DNA of 13,225 nucleotides from Methylococcales bacterium (GCA_023134955.1 JAGLUC010000241.1:1-13225), one strand, 5' to 3'. Positions 1 through 6,649 are shown, numbered from the stretch's first letter. Program-made: numbers and translations. The notes: generated by a model from the sequence alone, not told the origin.

Positions 1-25
1 GCCTTTCGCCTTTCGCCTTTCGCCT
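1..25. repeat. Heptanucleotide tandem repeat (GCCTTTC, about 3.6 units)
   Basis: Three complete GCCTTTC units plus GCCT run from the window edge to base 25, so the array may continue outside. Read in the direction of the tus genes the unit is AGGCGAA/GAAAGGC, so each unit carries a Shine-Dalgarno-like AAAGG. It begins 4 bp after the tusC stop, where the next gene of the cluster, expected to be tusB, would have its leader. Seven is not a multiple of three, so copy-number change inside a coding sequence would shift the frame; in a leader it would alter ribosome-site spacing. Confidence 0.85.
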
Positions 26-29
26 GCTC

Positions 30-389
30 TTAACAAACCACAACATCATACTGTTGCATCAAGCTGTTTATATCTTTTCTATAAAACTCTTTTACTGGCA
101 GACTTAAATCGACAGGCTTTAGCCCTCTTTCTTGTAGAGATTCTACTTCTGTATAAAGATCGTTTACATCATATATCTCCAGGGCATTAAAAATAGATAA
201 GGTCTCCTTTAATCCTAGCTTTTCAGGCTGCTGATCTTTTTTTAATTGAAACACTCCATCATCTAAAAACAGCAAAGCAACTTTTTGGTCAAATGCTGCG
301 GCTGTTAGTACCACATCCAGTTTTTCCTGTAATTGAACACCACTGTGTGGAGCTACTTTCATTATGAATAAGATGCTCTTTTCAATCAT
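30..389 (-). CDS. tusC: Sulfur relay protein TusC (DsrF-like)
   Basis: This is the TusC subunit of the TusBCD sulfur-transfer complex, which in Escherichia coli carries persulfide sulfur from TusA to TusE for 2-thiolation of the tRNA wobble uridine; it acts in the cytoplasm. The 119-residue length equals that of E. coli TusC as I remember it. The pattern APHSG (13-17), then LDVVLTAAAF, then the DDGVFQL motif (about 43-49) followed by a QxP turn is typical of the family, as is the closing QQYDVVVC. The ATG overlaps the end of tusD in an ATGA junction, which fixes the start and implies translational coupling. The third subunit, tusB, would lie beyond the left edge. DsrF of sulfur oxidisers is the alternative name; it cannot be separated without the rest of the cluster. 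Confidence 0.88.
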   Translation of the reverse strand: MIEKSILFIMKVAPHSGVQLQEKLDVVLTAAAFDQKVALLFLDDGVFQLKKDQQPEKLGLKETLSIFNALEIYDVNDLYTEVESLQERGLKPVDLSLPVKEFYRKDINSLMQQYDVVVC

Positions 390-775
390 CCGAACTCAAT
401 AAATCTATCAGCAAGTATTATGGCTTCCATTAACTGACCTAAACCAGAAATTCTAAACCCTTCCGCCAAATCGTTATCTAGCTTGCCTTGCCTTTTTGCT
501 TCATCTTCACACAACAAACCTCGTCGTTGAGCAGCAGAAATACACACGACTAAATCAACCCCTTTTGCTTTAGCAAGTTCATTCCATTTTTGGGTCATTT
601 GCAATTCATCATCAGGTGGTGTTGCATAATTAAATGCGTGATAAATCCCCTCTTGATAAAAAAACACTCGCGTTATCTCATGCTTCATCTTTAATGCGGT
701 TGTTATAAATTGATAAGCTGAATAGCCTAAATTAGAATCATTGGGACTTGAATTGATTTGTATGGCAAATTTCAT
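386..775 (-). CDS. tusD: Sulfurtransferase TusD (DsrE-like)
   Basis: This is the catalytic subunit of the TusBCD complex, accepting sulfur as a cysteine persulfide. The protein has 129 residues. Its predicted active-site cysteine is Cys78 in the sequence VVCISAAQRRG (76-86), the same position as the essential Cys78 of E. coli TusD. A second cysteine is at 89. The ending GLGQLMEAIILADRFIEFG is the usual family C-terminus. An AAGGA ribosome site stands 9 nt before the ATG, supporting this start. It is the first gene of the visible tusDC pair and overlaps tusC by 4 bp. DsrE of the reverse dissimilatory sulfite pathway is homologous, but no dsrAB or dsrC genes are visible, so the tRNA-thiolation role is preferred by inference. 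Confidence 0.9.
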   Translation of the reverse strand: MKFAIQINSSPNDSNLGYSAYQFITTALKMKHEITRVFFYQEGIYHAFNYATPPDDELQMTQKWNELAKAKGVDLVVCISAAQRRGLLCEDEAKRQGKLDNDLAEGFRISGLGQLMEAIILADRFIEFG

Positions 776-832
776 CTTTTATAGTCCTTGTGGGGGGAGT
801 AACTAAAGCCTGTAATAGTCAATCTTAACACA

Positions 833-905
833 GTAGGTTGAGGAACGAACTCAACATGTTGATTACAATGAAAAAGTTTGGGTTCCAATCGTCACCTCAA
901 CCTAC
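833..905. repeat. Palindromic spacer repeat, 11-bp perfect arms
   Basis: In the 156-bp gap between ftsK and tusD, GTAGGTTGAGG (833-843) is perfectly complementary to CCTCAACCTAC (895-905). A further GGAAC (842-846) can pair with GTTCC (882-886). The element is about 73 bp long and contains no gene. Palindromes starting with GTAGGTTG are, in my memory, common dispersed repeats in gammaproteobacterial and cyanobacterial spacers, so this is probably one copy of such a family. The RNA hairpin could also mark the end of the ftsK transcript, but no T-run follows either arm. Confidence 0.7.
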
Positions 906-931
906 AGTACTTTTGTACATTGTAAGTAAAC

Positions 932-3193
932 CTAATCCCTAGGCGCAGCAGGTGCTAGAACTTCTCTTGAACCGTTTCCCTCTGGTGAGCTGACAACACC
1001 AGCCATTTCCATATCTTCAATCATTCTGGCAGCTCGGTTATAGCCTACTTTAAATCGGCGTTGTACGCTGGATATTGAGGCTTTTCTGGTTTCTGTGACA
1101 AACATCACCGCTTCGTCATATAAGACATCCATTTCAGAGTCCATACCAGCTTCTGCTACTGACTCACCAGTATCTGAGCGTTCCTCGGTAATATCTTCCA
1201 GATAATTGCTAGGTGCGGTTTTTTTGAGGAACTGTACTATTTTATGCACTTCATGATCATCAACAAAAGCACCGTGCGCTCTTATCGGAATACTGGTTCC
1301 TGATGGCAGGAATAACATATCTCCATTGCCTAATAGCGTTTCTGCGCCACCCTGGTCAAGTATGGTTCTTGAGTCAATTCTGGAGGATACTTGAAACGAT
1401 ATACGCGTAGGCACGTTTGCTTTAATCAAACCCGTTAACACATCAACTGAGGGTCTTTGGGTTGCTAAAACCAAGTGTATACCTGATGCTCTGGCTTTTT
1501 GGGCTAATCTGGCAATTAATTCTTCAACTTTTTTACCGACAATCATCATCATATCGGCTAATTCATCAATTACAATGACGATGCTGGGTAATGTTGTAAG
1601 GACCGGAAATGTTTCTCCTTCTTCTAACGGTTCAGTTAATTGAAATAAAGGATCTCGAATGGTCTCTCCATTTTTCTCAGCCTCTTCAATTAAATGATTA
1701 AAACCAGCTAAATTACGTACACCCATTTTAGACATTAACTTATAACGTCTTTCCATTTCTGCAACGGCCCAACGAAGTGCATTTTGTGCATCCTTCATAT
1801 CGGTTACAACAGGTGTTAATAAGTGAGGTATGCCCTCATAAACCGATAGCTCCAGCATTTTTGGATCTATCATAATCAGCCTGACTTCATCAGGAGTCGC
1901 TTTATAAAGCAAGCTAAGAATCATAGTATTAATGGCGACTGATTTACCCGAGCCTGTGGTTCCTGCAACCAAAGCATGTGGCATTTTTCCAAGGTCTGCT
2001 ACCACTGGCTTACCGGCAATATCTTTACCCATTGCAAAAGTTAATTTTGATTTAGATTTTTCAAAACTTTTAGATGCAATTAAATCACGCAGAGAAACCA
2101 TTTCTCTTTCCTGATTAGGAATTTCCAGTCCAATAACAGATTTCCCATGAATCACATCGACTATCCGTACACTTGTTACCGATAATCCGCGAGCAATATC
2201 TTTGGATAGTCCTGACACTCGACTTACTTTAACGCCTGCTGCCAACCTGAGTTCAAATCGGGTAATAACAGGGCCAGGGTGCACAGCCTCAACTTCTACA
2301 ACCACATTAAAATCTTGCAGTACATCTTCAACCTTTCTCGATATGCTCTCCAATTCAGCTTCTGAATAACCTTTAACTCTGGAAACACGCTTATCAAGCA
2401 GTGCTAATGGCGGTAATTGTCCTTCATAAGCATCAGCGTCAAAAATATCAACTTGACTCTCTTTTACTTCCCTTTCACTGAATTCAACCTGGTTTATAGT
2501 AGGTGCGATTTTAACTTTTGCTTTTTTAACAACTTGTCGTTTCTCTCTTTTATCCTGGGTAGACCTGACTTGGCTATCTCTATAAGTGTCATATAAGGAA
2601 AATATTACTTCATAAATAGATTTACATAGTGATAAGGTATATTTCCCGACAAAATCAATCACTGAAACCCAAGACAAACCAGTAAATAAAGTAATACCAG
2701 CTAAAAAAATAGCTAACAGCAATAAAGTTGCACCAGAGTTCCCTAAAACAACCAGTAAAGCCTCTCCCACTTCAAGCCCTAAAACCCCCCCTGTTGTGCC
2801 AGGTAATTCGACTTTTAATCTTAATACATGCAAATAAAAAATAGCACTGCCTGAAATGATAGTAGCAATAAAACCAAACCATCGAATAGATAAAATAAGC
2901 GTACTTCTTTGCTGTTCAGATTGGGTATAAAAAAGATAGCCGTGCCATAAAATCATAACAGGGAACAAATAGGCCATTAAACCAAAAACACTTAAAACAA
3001 AATCAGACACCCACGCGCCCACAACACCACAGGCATTACTAATATTTTGCATTGAACCACTATGAGTCCATCCTGCATCTTCAATACTAAATGTAATTAA
3101 AGCTATTAAAAAAAACAAAGAAATAGCGGTTAAACCTAACAATGCAACTTCGCGTAATCCGCGAAAGGTTTTTTCTTCAATGATGGCTGACAT
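932..3193 (-). CDS. ftsK: DNA translocase FtsK
   Basis: FtsK is the septum-anchored hexameric ATPase that pumps chromosome termini during division and activates XerCD at dif. The protein has 753 residues. About four hydrophobic segments lie within residues 15-175. A charged linker of only about 80 residues (200-280) follows, short compared with E. coli FtsK (over 1300 residues in total). The motor has Walker A GTTGSGKS (411-418) and Walker B IVIVIDE (538-544), followed by LATQRPSVDV (576-585). The C-terminal winged-helix gamma domain (about 690-750, with VQRRFKVGYNRAARMIEDM) reads the polar KOPS sequences. The start has AAGG 4 nt upstream and opens with the first membrane segment at the usual distance. 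The neighbours trxB (divergent) and aat fit the usual gammaproteobacterial context; lolA, often downstream of ftsK, is absent here. Confidence 0.96.
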   Translation of the reverse strand: MSAIIEEKTFRGLREVALLGLTAISLFFLIALITFSIEDAGWTHSGSMQNISNACGVVGAWVSDFVLSVFGLMAYLFPVMILWHGYLFYTQSEQQRSTLILSIRWFGFIATIISGSAIFYLHVLRLKVELPGTTGGVLGLEVGEALLVVLGNSGATLLLLAIFLAGITLFTGLSWVSVIDFVGKYTLSLCKSIYEVIFSLYDTYRDSQVRSTQDKREKRQVVKKAKVKIAPTINQVEFSEREVKESQVDIFDADAYEGQLPPLALLDKRVSRVKGYSEAELESISRKVEDVLQDFNVVVEVEAVHPGPVITRFELRLAAGVKVSRVSGLSKDIARGLSVTSVRIVDVIHGKSVIGLEIPNQEREMVSLRDLIASKSFEKSKSKLTFAMGKDIAGKPVVADLGKMPHALVAGTTGSGKSVAINTMILSLLYKATPDEVRLIMIDPKMLELSVYEGIPHLLTPVVTDMKDAQNALRWAVAEMERRYKLMSKMGVRNLAGFNHLIEEAEKNGETIRDPLFQLTEPLEEGETFPVLTTLPSIVIVIDELADMMMIVGKKVEELIARLAQKARASGIHLVLATQRPSVDVLTGLIKANVPTRISFQVSSRIDSRTILDQGGAETLLGNGDMLFLPSGTSIPIRAHGAFVDDHEVHKIVQFLKKTAPSNYLEDITEERSDTGESVAEAGMDSEMDVLYDEAVMFVTETRKASISSVQRRFKVGYNRAARMIEDMEMAGVVSSPEGNGSREVLAPAAPRD

Positions 3194-3229
3194 AAAACCT
3201 TCTTACAAATAAACTACTGATAAAACATG

Positions 3230-3258
3230 ATTATAGACCAATAATAGAATATTTTACA
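3230..3258 (-). promoter_or_regulatory. Candidate ftsK promoter
   Basis: On the minus strand a perfect TATAAT (3230-3235) lies about 37 bp before the ftsK ATG, with a weak -35 TGTAAA (3253-3258) at 17-bp spacing. The region is very AT-rich, so chance matches are likely. Confidence 0.35.
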
Positions 3259-3385
3259 TTAAATTTTAAAATTACATTTCTGCATCAAAAAAGCTTTATT
3301 TTTTATACTGTTATGTTGTTGTTTTTATCATTAGTGCTTCATCACATTATATTTACGGGTATAGGGAGTTGAACAGTGATTAGCT

Positions 3386-3439
3386 GCTAGGCGCATGAGT
3401 GCAGGACTAGCAAGCTAATCCAAACGAGTACAACAACGC
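3386..3439 (+). repeat. Structured 54-nt motif, copy 1
   Basis: This copy runs from GCTAGGC to CAACAACGC. Aligned without gaps to 3516-3569 it matches at 36 of 54 positions, with the matches concentrated in four blocks: GCTAGGC, GCAGGAxTAG, CTAxTxC and AACAACGC. It can form a local hairpin GGACTAG-CAAG-CTAATCC with one mismatch. An alternative long stem pairs 3378-3390 with 3407-3420 (13 bp, one bulged base). The orientation is arbitrary; the motif is written as read on the plus strand. No coding potential was recognised. Confidence 0.6.
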
Positions 3440-3461
3440 AGATGAGCATTTATCAGCTTTT

Positions 3462-3623
3462 TATACTCTTTACGTTTAAGAATACTCCTTTTTAGTATGT
3501 AGATTATTGTAATGAGCTAGGCATAAAGCAGCAGGAATAGTAATCTATTTCAATGCTTTATAACAACGCTCATCGCGATAAGATGCGTGCTAGAATGGGG
3601 TATTCTTGAACGTGAAGAGTATA
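3462..3623. repeat. Long inverted repeat, 27-bp arms
   Basis: Bases 3462-3488 and 3597-3623 are reverse complements with only three mismatches in 27. The arms frame motif copy 2. A weaker third copy of the right-arm sequence (GGGTAT then TTGAACxGTGA) appears at about 3358-3379, left of motif copy 1, so arms and motifs alternate. No flanking direct repeat was found, so transposition is not shown. The whole spacer 3194-3690 has no recognisable gene. Confidence 0.7.
3516..3569 (+). repeat. Structured 54-nt motif, copy 2
   Basis: This copy starts 130 bp after copy 1 and has the same length. It folds better than copy 1: ATGAGC (3512-3517) pairs with GCTCAT (3568-3573), then an internal loop TAGGC opposite AACAAC, then ATAAAGCA (3523-3530) with TGCTTTAT (3554-3561), then a small GAATAG/CTATTTC hairpin at the tip. 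The conserved blocks are mostly the unpaired ones, which is what a structured RNA or a protein-bound DNA element would show. Confidence 0.6.
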
Positions 3624-3640
3624 TATCCGTCAATATAATG

Positions 3641-3671
3641 TTGATGAAGTACTCGCTAAGTAAAGTATAAT
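3641..3671 (+). promoter_or_regulatory. Candidate trxB promoter
   Basis: A perfect TATAAT (3666-3671) stands 37 bp before the preferred trxB ATG. TTGATG (3641-3646) could serve as -35 at 19-bp spacing, longer than ideal. A second TATAAT at 3634-3639 has no obvious -35. Confidence 0.4.
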
Positions 3672-3708
3672 TGTTCTGATATATTACCCTTTGATGGAGA
3701 TCTTTTTA

Positions 3709-4662
3709 ATGAGTGCTGCTAAACACTGCAAACTTTTAATTCTTGGCTCTGGTCCCGCTGGCTACACTGCTGCTATCTATGCAGCGAGAGCAAATTTAAA
3801 CCCTGTAATGATTACAGGTATGCAGCAAGGTGGGCAATTAACCACCACCACAGAAGTTGATAATTGGCCTGGTGATGTTGAAGGGCTTCAAGGTCCTGAT
3901 TTAATGGAGCGTATGCGCTTACATGCTGAGCGTTTTAATACTGAAATTATTTTTGATCATATTCATAGCACAGATTTATCTAAACCACCTTTTGTATTAA
4001 CGGGTGATTCTGCAACTTACACTTGTGATGCACTAATTATTGCCACAGGTGCTTCTGCCATGTATTTAGGCTTAGAATCAGAAGAGGCTTTTAAAGGTAA
4101 AGGCGTTTCAGCTTGTGCCACTTGTGATGGTTTTTTCTATCGCAATAAACCTGTCGCAGTCATTGGTGGTGGCAATACAGCAGTTGAAGAGGCATTATAT
4201 TTATCAAATATCGCATCACAAGTAACGATTGTTCATCGTCGCGATAAATTTCGCTCAGAAAAAATATTGTCAAATAAACTGATTGAAAAATCAAAAAATG
4301 GCAATATTGTGATTAAATGGGATCATACTTTAGAAGAAGTTCTGGGTGACGATATGGGCGTTACTGGGCTTAGAATAAAGAGCACTAAAGATGATTCAAC
4401 CGAAGATCTTGATGTACATGGTGTATTTATAGCGATTGGTCATACGCCTAATACGGGGATTTTTGATGGTCAGTTAGATATGCAGCACGGCTACATCAAT
4501 GTCAACAGCGGTATTACAGGTAACGCAACAGCCACAAGTGTTGAGGGTGTTTTTGCAGCAGGCGATGTAATGGATTCTCATTACAAACAAGCTGTCACCT
4601 CTGCGGGTGCAGGTTGTATGGCTGCTCTGGACGCTGAAAAATATCTGGATGAACTTGAGTAA
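3709..4662 (+). CDS. trxB: Thioredoxin-disulfide reductase
   Basis: This flavoenzyme reduces thioredoxin with NADPH in the cytoplasm. The open frame extends upstream to TTG at 3691 and ATG at 3694. However, a GGAG ribosome site at 3696-3699 sits 9 nt before the ATG at 3709, and starting there gives MSAAKHCKLLILGSGPAG, the usual N-terminus, and 318 residues, close to the 321 of E. coli. FAD binds at GSGPAG (13-18). The redox pair is CATC (136-139). NADPH binds at GGGNTAVEEA (153-162) with the HRRDKFR phosphate loop (176-182), and the second FAD motif GVFAAGDVMDS is near the C-terminus. The gene is divergent from ftsK across the repeat-rich spacer. All catalytic residues are intact. Confidence 0.96.
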   Translation: MSAAKHCKLLILGSGPAGYTAAIYAARANLNPVMITGMQQGGQLTTTTEVDNWPGDVEGLQGPDLMERMRLHAERFNTEIIFDHIHSTDLSKPPFVLTGDSATYTCDALIIATGASAMYLGLESEEAFKGKGVSACATCDGFFYRNKPVAVIGGGNTAVEEALYLSNIASQVTIVHRRDKFRSEKILSNKLIEKSKNGNIVIKWDHTLEEVLGDDMGVTGLRIKSTKDDSTEDLDVHGVFIAIGHTPNTGIFDGQLDMQHGYINVNSGITGNATATSVEGVFAAGDVMDSHYKQAVTSAGAGCMAALDAEKYLDELE

Positions 4663-4682
4663 AAATAATTTGTTAGGCAGAC

Positions 4683-4727
4683 CTTAGGAGTGAGGATTAA
4701 ATAAGTTCTCGAAGTTTCACTCCTTAG
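4683..4727 (+). terminator. Hairpin after trxB, possible transcript end
   Basis: CTTAGGAGTGA (4683-4693) pairs with TCACTCCTTAG (4717-4727) with one mismatch, starting 21 bp past the trxB stop. The loop is 23 nt and no T-run follows, so this is not a standard intrinsic terminator. It may stabilise the 3' end or be part of the adjoining repeat-like segment. Confidence 0.35.
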
Positions 4728-4740
4728 TCCACCCTTTTAG

Positions 4741-4825
4741 CTACATCACAAGCATAGCGGACTAATAATGCCATGAATGGCATGTAGTAGAGTAACGCAG
4801 GAACAGTTACCTAAGTTCGCTCTAC
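4741..4825 (+). repeat. Palindrome-rich leader segment before aat
   Basis: Two hairpins fill the space before aat. The first is ATGCCAT-GA-ATGGCAT (4768-4774 with 4777-4783), competing with CTACAT/ATGTAG (4741-4746 with 4782-4787). The second is a two-part stem: GTAGA (4787-4791) with TCTAC (4821-4825), and GTAAC (4792-4796) with GTTAC (4806-4810). This leaves GCAGGAACA as the apical loop. It ends 12 bp before the aat ATG. It could be a dispersed repeat or a leader regulating aat-bpt translation; nothing in the window decides between them. Confidence 0.55.
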
Positions 4826-4837
4826 CCTGCCTCCTCC

Positions 4838-5527
4838 ATGCAACTACCCATACTTGATCCAGCAAACCCACAGCAAGAATTTCCAAATATTGAAACTGCT
4901 TTAACTGATCCTGATGGTTTATTGGTTATGGGAGGATGCCTTTCTTCCCAGCGCATTGTTAATGCTTATAAAGCAGGCATCTTCCCTTGGTATAGTCCTG
5001 GAGAACCCATATTATGGTGGTCACCCAATCCACGATTAATATTAATACCAGAAAACCTTATTATTTCGCGTAGTCTTAAAAAAACCATTCGCAAACAAAT
5101 ATTCAACATAACATTTGATCAAGCCTTTGCTAAAGTTATGCAATACTGCGCTGCCCCCAGAGATGAACACACTGGCACATGGATTTCAGAAGAGATGACA
5201 CAGGCATATACCCTATTACATCGACAAGGTATCGCCCACTCTGTTGAAGCCTGGTTTGATGGCGAATTAGTCGGTGGTTTATATGGCATAGCTATTGGAC
5301 AAGTATTCTATGGGGAATCAATGTTTCATAAAAAAACAGATGCCTCAAAAGTGGCGTTTTGTCAGTTAATTAAGCAACTTACTCAGTGGGATTATCAATT
5401 GATTGATTGTCAGGTTCATACCAATCATTTAAGTAGTTTGGGTGCAGAAGAAATTACCAGGGCAGATTTTTCTCGGCTAATCAAACAATATTGTTCCATC
5501 TTCCCTCATAAATTGGCCTGGAAGTAG
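4838..5527 (+). CDS. aat: Leucyl/phenylalanyl-tRNA--protein transferase
   Basis: Aat moves Leu or Phe from aminoacyl-tRNA to proteins with N-terminal Lys or Arg, creating N-degrons read by ClpS and degraded by ClpAP. The 229 residues cover the family's full length (234 in E. coli). The hallmark GIFPWYSPGEPILWWSP is at 47-63, GELVGGLYG at 142-150, GESMF at 159-163 and IDCQVHTNHLSSLGAEEI at 189-206. The start matches homologues well (FPN followed by ALTDPDGLLVMGG). The ATG is preceded by pyrimidines (CTGCCTCCTCC) rather than a Shine-Dalgarno sequence, which is odd. bpt follows after 6 bp, so the two are almost certainly one transcript. Confidence 0.95.
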   Translation: MQLPILDPANPQQEFPNIETALTDPDGLLVMGGCLSSQRIVNAYKAGIFPWYSPGEPILWWSPNPRLILIPENLIISRSLKKTIRKQIFNITFDQAFAKVMQYCAAPRDEHTGTWISEEMTQAYTLLHRQGIAHSVEAWFDGELVGGLYGIAIGQVFYGESMFHKKTDASKVAFCQLIKQLTQWDYQLIDCQVHTNHLSSLGAEEITRADFSRLIKQYCSIFPHKLAWK

Positions 5528-5533
5528 AGCATT

Positions 5534-6238
5534 ATGATCTCTATCCCATTATTTCTAACTGATCAAAACCCCTGCAATTATCTGGATAAAAGAAATTCAC
5601 AATCTGCTTTCGTACATCCTTCTTTTACCTTAAGCACAGCTATATACAGCCAATTAATAGAACAAGGTTTTAGGCGTAGTGGCAATGAAGTTTACACGCC
5701 CCATTGTCCAGGTTGTTCTGAATGCATTGCAACACGACTTAATGTAGCCCAGTTTACACCGACTAGAAGCCAGAAACGCTGTATCAAAAAAAATAAAAAC
5801 ATCACAGTACAAGTAAAACCTGCTAAATTTGAACAAGCCCATTACGATCTTTACATGCGCTATCAAAAACACAAGCATCAGGAAGGTGGCATGGCAGATT
5901 CCAGCGAACAGGATTACATTAATTTTCTAGCCAGTAGTTGGTGCAATACCCTATTTGTAGAATTTTCGATTGACAATCAATTGGCCGCTGTTGCTATTGT
6001 AGATCTATTAGATAATGCCTTATCAGCCGTTTATACCTTTTTTGAACCCAGCCTGTCTCAGTACAGCCTAGGAACCTACGCTGTTTTATGGCAACAACAA
6101 CATGCAAAAGAACTTAACTTAGAATTTCTATACATGGGTTTTTGGATAAAAGACTGTAGAAAAATGTCCTATAAAACTCAATTTCAACCCATCCAGGGTT
6201 TTATAGAAAATGAATGGCGCATGCTTTCTCCTTTATAA
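5534..6238 (+). CDS. bpt: Aspartate/glutamate leucyltransferase (Bpt/ATE family)
   Basis: Bpt transfers leucine from Leu-tRNA to proteins with N-terminal Asp or Glu, the second branch of the bacterial Leu/N-degron pathway. The 234-residue protein has the N-terminal cysteine-rich part of arginyl-transferases: PCNYL (13-17) and CPGCSEC (58-64), within FRRSGNEVYTPHCPGC. The C-terminal GNAT-like half has QKHKHQEGGM (111-120), SAVYTFFEP (164-172) and LYMGFWIKDCRKMSYK (199-214). It is often annotated ate (arginyltransferase); the position next to aat in a gammaproteobacterium favours the leucyl-transferring Bpt type, by inference. It lies 6 bp after aat. No terminator was seen before the mobile element that follows. 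Confidence 0.93.
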   Translation: MISIPLFLTDQNPCNYLDKRNSQSAFVHPSFTLSTAIYSQLIEQGFRRSGNEVYTPHCPGCSECIATRLNVAQFTPTRSQKRCIKKNKNITVQVKPAKFEQAHYDLYMRYQKHKHQEGGMADSSEQDYINFLASSWCNTLFVEFSIDNQLAAVAIVDLLDNALSAVYTFFEPSLSQYSLGTYAVLWQQQHAKELNLEFLYMGFWIKDCRKMSYKTQFQPIQGFIENEWRMLSPL

Positions 6239-6319
6239 ATAACCTCAACTTCTACAGCAACTCCGTTCCTTAAATCAACTGTTCCTGCCATTGCATAAGT
6301 ACCGTAAATTCAACACCTT

Positions 6320-6327
6320 CTTACATG
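6320..6327. repeat. Target site duplication, left copy
   Basis: CTTACATG directly precedes the left end of the MITE-like element and is repeated exactly at its right end. Confidence 0.8.
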
Positions 6328-6482
6328 GTATCTACTCGCCCCATCCTGAACTTGAAAGATGCAGATCATTGATTTATCAGGACGCGTGAATACGTCCATG
6401 TAAGCTCTGGTGCAACATCCTTGTTGCACAAGCCTGATAAATCAACAACCTGCATCTTCCTTTTTAATGGGTGAGTAGTTAC
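6328..6482. mobile_element. MITE-like element, 155 bp, IS66-type ends
   Basis: The left end GTATCTACTCGCCCCAT (6328-6344) is the imperfect inverse of the right end at 6467-6482 (GTAACTACTCACCCAT when reversed). The element is flanked by a perfect 8-bp direct repeat, CTTACATG, at 6320-6327 and 6483-6490. Inside are nested arms: AAGATGCAG (6356-6364) with CTGCATCTT (6450-6458), and TGATTTATCAGG (6370-6381) with CCTGATAAATCA (6433-6444). These enclose two hairpins, GGACG/CGTCC (6380-6384 with 6393-6397) and GTGCAACA-TCCT-TGTTGCAC (6410-6429). There is no coding frame of note. An 8-bp duplication with GTAA-type ends is, as I know it, the pattern of the IS66 family, so an IS66-type transposase may have moved it. 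Confidence 0.8.
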
Positions 6483-6490
6483 CTTACATG
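6483..6490. repeat. Target site duplication, right copy
   Basis: CTTACATG directly follows the right end of the MITE-like element. The reverse complement, CATGTAAG, also occurs inside the element at 6397-6404. Confidence 0.8.
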
Positions 6491-6649
6491 ACAACTAGCT
6501 TTGTCGTGCTTCAATAAAAACAATTATTTCAATTTATCTTTGATATGAAGTTTATAATTCCAAACCTGACACTAGCCTCTGGACTAAGTTACCACTACCA
6601 TGATATAAATAATGACCCATATGGATCAAAATATAAAAAAGAGGATACG

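Noticed and set aside
1932..2114. Plus-strand open frame inside ftsK
   Set aside because: It is opposite the Walker A region of FtsK; a by-product of the conserved coding strand.
3430..3522. Integron attC site, suggested by AACAACGC and GCTAGGC
   Set aside because: The heptamers only partly fit the GTTRRRY and RYYYAAC consensus, the segment between them is not a proper imperfect palindrome, and there is no integrase or gene cassette.
3691..3696. TTG/ATG as the start of trxB
   Set aside because: The ribosome site GGAG overlaps or follows these codons and correctly serves ATG 3709, which gives the conserved N-terminus.
5654..5878. Minus-strand open frame inside bpt
   Set aside because: It is antisense to the conserved Bpt N-terminal region, with no independent start signal.
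4797..6288. Inverted 12-mer GCAGGAACAGTT flanking aat-bpt (4797-4808 and 6277-6288)
   Set aside because: Several 12-base matches are expected by chance in a window of this size, and the flanking bases do not continue the match.
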